Shown: positions 25,381 through 27,838 of the stretch, in pieces
Numbering within the stretch: the first letter of the stretch is position 1
Layout of the letters: every line of letters begins with the position of its first letter
Source of the DNA: Opitutus sp. GAS368
Lineage (GTDB): Bacteria; Verrucomicrobiota; Verrucomicrobiia; Opitutales; Opitutaceae
Reading direction: 5' to 3'
Length of the DNA stretch: 27,838 nt
NCBI GenBank assembly: GCA_945862035.1
Contig: CAMAXB010000004.1
Location: 1 to 27,838, forward strand
The notes under the pieces: model-generated
The model's input: only the letters and a program-made list of their open reading frames with translations
The model's database searches: none
Told to the model about the DNA's origin: nothing
Made by a program: the position numbers and the translations under genes

Positions 25381-26649
25381 TTAGCGTGCGAGCGACGTGA
25401 TCAGCAGAATCACGTTCTGTGGGCCCTTCCACGCATCCGTGGTGTCGAAGGACTCATCGAGGGAGTGGTTGTTGCGACCGATGCCGCCCCGTCCGACCGT
25501 GACGGCGGGAACGCCGAGCCGGATCGGGTAGTTCGAGTCGGTCGAACCCGTGCTCAGCGTCGGAAGACCACCGAGCGCACGGACCGAGGCCTGGGCGGTC
25601 TTCACGATGGGCGACTCGGGATCGGTGCTGCCGGCGGGGCGGTCGCCCACGAGATCGATGTCGACCGTGACCTCTCCCCGCTTCCAGCGGGCGTTCTCGG
25701 CCTTCACGGAATCATGGATCGCCGCGATGATCTGGTCGCGGATCACATTGAGCGAAGCGACGTCATGGGAGCGCATGTCGATCTCCATCCAGGACTCGAA
25801 GGCGATGGAATTGACGGAGGTGCCTCCACCGATGCGGCCGACGTTGAACGTCGTCTTCGGGTCGGTGGGGACCTGCAGGTCGGCGATCTTGCCCACGGCG
25901 CGGCCGAGAGCGTGGGTCGGATTGACCAAGCCGAAAGCGCCATAGCTGTGGCCGCCCGGACCCTTGAAGGTCACGCGATAGCGATAGCTGCCGACGGCGG
26001 TGTTCAAGACGCTGGTTGGCGAGCCGCCGTCGATCGCGACAAAAAAGTCCACCTGATCCTTGAGGGTCTCATTGAAGATCGCCTTCACGCCCCGCAGGTC
26101 GCCGAGGCCCTCTTCGCCAACCGTGCCGACGAAGGTGATGGTCCCCTTGGTGACCACCTTACCCTCATCGAGGGCCCGAATGACGCTGAGCATTTCCGCG
26201 AGACCGCGAGTGTCGTCCGCGATCCCAGGGGCGTGGAGGACGGCGCCCTCGCGGCGCACCCTCACATCCGTTCCCTCGGGGAAGACCGTGTCGAGGTGGG
26301 CCGCCACCACGATATGGGGGGTGGGCTGTTCACCCGGCCGCGTGCCGAGAACGTTGCCTTCCTTGTCGATGCGAACGTCCTTCAGGCCCAGTCGCTCAAA
26401 CTGTCGCTTGAGCTCGGCGGCGCGGACCGCCTCGCCAAAAGGCGGGGCCGGAATCTCATTCAGCATGATCTGGAGCTCGACCGTTTCCGGCTCGTTGCGC
26501 TTGGCCGCATCGAGCGCAGCGCGGACGGTCGGATCCCGCAGCACCACGGCGGGTTCGGTCACCGCGAAGAGTTGGACGGCTGCGGCCGCGTTCAGAAGCC
26601 CGGCCAAAGCAAGGCCGCGCAAAGCAGGGGAGAGAGGAAGGAGTCGCAT
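25381..26649 (-). CDS. M20-family metallopeptidase (peptidase T / di-tripeptidase-like), secreted
   Basis: This 422-residue protein has an N-terminal signal-like segment (LRGLALAGLLNAAAAVQLFA). The two-zinc active site reads VAAHLDTVFPEG (His118, Asp120), GIADDTRGLAEML (bridging Asp145 or 146), GTVGEEGLGDLRG (Glu179/Glu180) and AIDGGS, with GPGGHSYGAFG in the dimerisation/lid domain. The final ligand is in GRNNHSLDESFD. M20 peptidases cleave dipeptides, tripeptides or acyl-amino acids; peptidase T-like members are tripeptidases. The frame is open to 26904, but ATG 26649 starts directly at the signal peptide and has the leader ATACCTCCCTCCC. It diverges from the protease gene at 26944. Confidence 0.94.
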   Translation of the reverse strand: MRLLPLSPALRGLALAGLLNAAAAVQLFAVTEPAVVLRDPTVRAALDAAKRNEPETVELQIMLNEIPAPPFGEAVRAAELKRQFERLGLKDVRIDKEGNVLGTRPGEQPTPHIVVAAHLDTVFPEGTDVRVRREGAVLHAPGIADDTRGLAEMLSVIRALDEGKVVTKGTITFVGTVGEEGLGDLRGVKAIFNETLKDQVDFFVAIDGGSPTSVLNTAVGSYRYRVTFKGPGGHSYGAFGLVNPTHALGRAVGKIADLQVPTDPKTTFNVGRIGGGTSVNSIAFESWMEIDMRSHDVASLNVIRDQIIAAIHDSVKAENARWKRGEVTVDIDLVGDRPAGSTDPESPIVKTAQASVRALGGLPTLSTGSTDSNYPIRLGVPAVTVGRGGIGRNNHSLDESFDTTDAWKGPQNVILLITSLAR

Positions 26650-26943
26650 GGGAGGGAGGTATTTTGATTGAGGGGGTGCGCCGGAGAGCGGGGGATGGGT
26701 GTGATTGATGGCCAAGGGAATCAGTGTGGTCAAACCCGGGTCTGCGGGTCCCCCTCTTGTGGCAAAGGCATGCTCTGGTCCCGCCGAGGTCGTTCGGATC
26801 AGTGGGAACCAAGGCATCGACTGACCAAAGCATTGGCCCTCGCCTTTGGCCGGTTTGCTGACGGATCGGTGGGCATTGCGGGCGTGATCCCTCACCGGAT
26901 TCATGTTTATTTATCGCCCAACGTCGCTCACCTTTCCGCTCTC
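26650..26943. other. Divergent intergenic region, nothing recognised inside
   Basis: It should hold promoters for the M20 peptidase (minus) and the HExxH protease (plus). No repeat element of the word-hairpin type is present, in line with their absence from all divergent gaps of the window. Confidence 0.4.
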
Positions 26944-27519
26944 ATGAACGTCTGCCGCCTGTCCATCGTTTTCGCTGCCGCAGGGCTTGTCACTGCCGTG
27001 ATGGCGCAGTCACCCGCGGTGCGGGAGTGCTCCTATGACCCGGCCTACCTCAACCGGCCGCCCCCGCGCATGACCGGCCCGGAGCCGGAGCTGGGCGAAC
27101 TGGAGCGTTTCGTGCTCGATGCGTTCGTACGCACGTACGGGGACAGGATCCTGCCGTTCAATCTTTTTACCCTCGAGGGCGAATCCAATGTCCGCGGCGG
27201 TCCCCAAGGCATCGCGATGAACCGGGCCTGGCTCAATCTGATCGGCCAGCCCTTGGCCGCGGCGATCCTCGCCCATGAACTCGGGCACATCGTCCAGGCT
27301 TACGGGCTCATCCCGCTGCACGAGGATGCCAAGGCCTACGGACCCGAGGGCGAAGCCGAATACTTTGCCGGTCGGTTGCTCGCCGCCTCGGGGATGACTG
27401 AGGATGTATTTGAAGGGGGCGTCTGCCCAGTCATCTCCCGCTATCCGGCAACAGATACGCATCCCGCGGGCCACCTGCGGGTCATGCTGCTTCGCGGCGG
27501 CTTCTACCACGACCGCTGA
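26944..27519 (+). CDS. Secreted M48-like zinc metalloprotease
   Basis: This 191-residue protein has a signal peptide (MNVCRLSIVFAAAGLVTAVMAQ). The zinc motif is ILAHELGHIVQ (HELGH at 111-115), the third ligand candidate is Glu137 in EGEAEYFAG, and a C-terminal TDTHPAGHLRV recalls the conserved 'THP...R' of the M48 family. It is shorter than typical M48 proteases (about 250-480) and lacks membrane helices apart from the signal, so it is a minimal, probably periplasmic form. The stop codon TGA (27517-27519) is the loop of a perfect 11-bp hairpin. The start ATG 26944 is preceded by CACCTTTCCGCTCTC. Zinc binding is a safe inference; the target protein is unknown. Confidence 0.88.
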   Translation: MNVCRLSIVFAAAGLVTAVMAQSPAVRECSYDPAYLNRPPPRMTGPEPELGELERFVLDAFVRTYGDRILPFNLFTLEGESNVRGGPQGIAMNRAWLNLIGQPLAAAILAHELGHIVQAYGLIPLHEDAKAYGPEGEAEYFAGRLLAASGMTEDVFEGGVCPVISRYPATDTHPAGHLRVMLLRGGFYHDR

Positions 27520-27530
27520 GCGGTCGTGGT
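27506..27530. terminator. Perfect 11-bp hairpin with the protease stop codon as its loop
   Basis: ACCACGACCGC and GCGGTCGTGGT pair perfectly, and the three-base loop is exactly the TGA of the upstream gene, whose last codons (His-Asp-Arg) form the left arm. No T-run follows at once, but an AT-rich stretch does (27531-27562). Confidence 0.65.
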
Positions 27531-27609
27531 GATTTGAAATTTCAAATTTCAAATTTGAAATCCGCATCAGTGGGCGGCAAGCGCGGGCGCTCACCACCCG
27601 CTGATGCGG
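27531..27609. repeat. Word-repeat region G: two AT palindromes and an outer hairpin
   Basis: 27533-27546 (TTTGAAATTTCAAA) and the following TTTCAAATTTGAAA (27547-27560) are each perfect palindromes. The third part is an inverted repeat of CCGCATCAGTGGG (27562-27574) with CCCGCTGATGCGG (27597-27609), 12 of 13 matching. Its right arm lies in the last codons of the minus-strand gene, whose TGA (27593-27591) falls in the loop. Together with the hairpin at 27506 this fills the gap between the two convergent genes. Confidence 0.75.
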
Positions 27610-27838
27610 GGCCACTCGGACATGAGACGGCCACCGGCGAGCACGTGGTTGCGGTCGTAGGCCGAGGCCGTTAGGCAGGAGTGGTTGGGAAGACTCCGCA
27701 GGCGGCTGCCGAGGGGGAAGCGTGCAAAATCGATGGGACCCGGTCCCGTGATGAGGCCGTGTTCCTGATAGACACCGGCCACTGTGATTCCCGGGATCAC
27801 CTCGCCGGCCAGCGTCGCGACGAGGCCGAAGCCGGCGT
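27591..27838 (-). CDS. D-threonine aldolase / D-serine dehydratase-like PLP enzyme, C-terminal end
   Basis: The visible 82 residues (running off the right edge) match the C-terminal domain of the alanine-racemase-like D-threonine aldolase and D-serine dehydratase (DSD1) group. The clues are GVYQEHGLI, where family members have 'SEEHG', and SLPNHSCLTASAYDRNHVL, which carries the His and Cys zinc ligands of the 'P-x-H-x-C' motif. Such enzymes use pyridoxal phosphate and a divalent metal to cleave or dehydrate D-hydroxyamino acids. The PLP-binding N-terminal barrel is outside the window. The stop TGA is inside the loop of an inverted repeat. Confidence 0.82.
   Translation of the reverse strand, partial: AGFGLVATLAGEVIPGITVAGVYQEHGLITGPGPIDFARFPLGSRLRSLPNHSCLTASAYDRNHVLAGGRLMSEWPRISGW

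Overview
The window is GC-rich, densely packed bacterial chromosome. Gene content and style point to the Opitutaceae or a close relative (Verrucomicrobiota). The pointers are a full moxR/DUF58/batA-D operon with fused members, DUF5069 and DUF5916 proteins, almost no Shine-Dalgarno sequences, and word-repeat hairpins between genes. The lineage is inferred from protein style only. There is no rRNA, tRNA, CRISPR array, phage or intact insertion sequence, so this is core chromosome rather than an island.

Layout. 1-597 is the 3' end of prfB (release factor 2). 793-2202 is an unfamiliar, possibly ATP-grasp-like protein. 2199-4423 (minus) is sucC-sucD, succinyl-CoA synthetase. 4548-5027 encodes a small helix-turn-helix protein. 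5354-5754 (minus) is a broken Hsp20 gene. 6262-9901 holds small housekeeping genes: a MazG-like NTP pyrophosphohydrolase, DUF5069, an MIF-type tautomerase, a three-helix membrane protein, a MoaB/Mog protein and glutamyl-Q tRNA(Asp) synthetase. 10081-11240 is a LOG-family gene followed closely by a Nudix gene. 11237-18552 (minus) is the Bat operon: moxR, DUF58, batA, a batB-batC fusion and a batD-batE fusion. 18761-19153 is a small GGQ protein, probably a ribosome-rescue factor. 19569-20293 (minus) is a regulator/membrane-protein pair in a locally AT-richer patch. 20773-22911 (minus) is a DUF5916 outer-membrane protein. 23324-27519 holds a YeiH-type transporter, an SGNH hydrolase, an M20 peptidase (minus) and an HExxH protease. 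27591 to the right edge (minus) is the end of a D-threonine-aldolase/D-serine-dehydratase-like gene.

How genes work together. The Bat operon is the only clear multi-gene machine: an AAA+ MoxR ATPase, a DUF58 protein, two membrane-anchored von Willebrand A proteins and a large periplasmic/membrane scaffold, probably acting in envelope stress or protein maturation. sucC and sucD form one enzyme. prfB and the small GGQ protein both act in translation termination or rescue but are unlinked.

Most interesting signals. (1) Seven intergenic spots carry long imperfect inverted repeats, most of them built from a short repeated word that differs from spot to spot (GACCAATG, ATTTTCGA, CACGGAT, GCGGAGT, AGAAGTTAG, TTTGAAA). 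Every one lies at the 3' end of at least one gene, none lies between divergent genes, and the arms often abut or overlap stop codons. (2) Most gene starts lack a Shine-Dalgarno sequence and are instead preceded by a pyrimidine-rich stretch such as CTCC or CCTCC next to the ATG. (3) The bat fusions keep relic internal signal-peptide-like segments.
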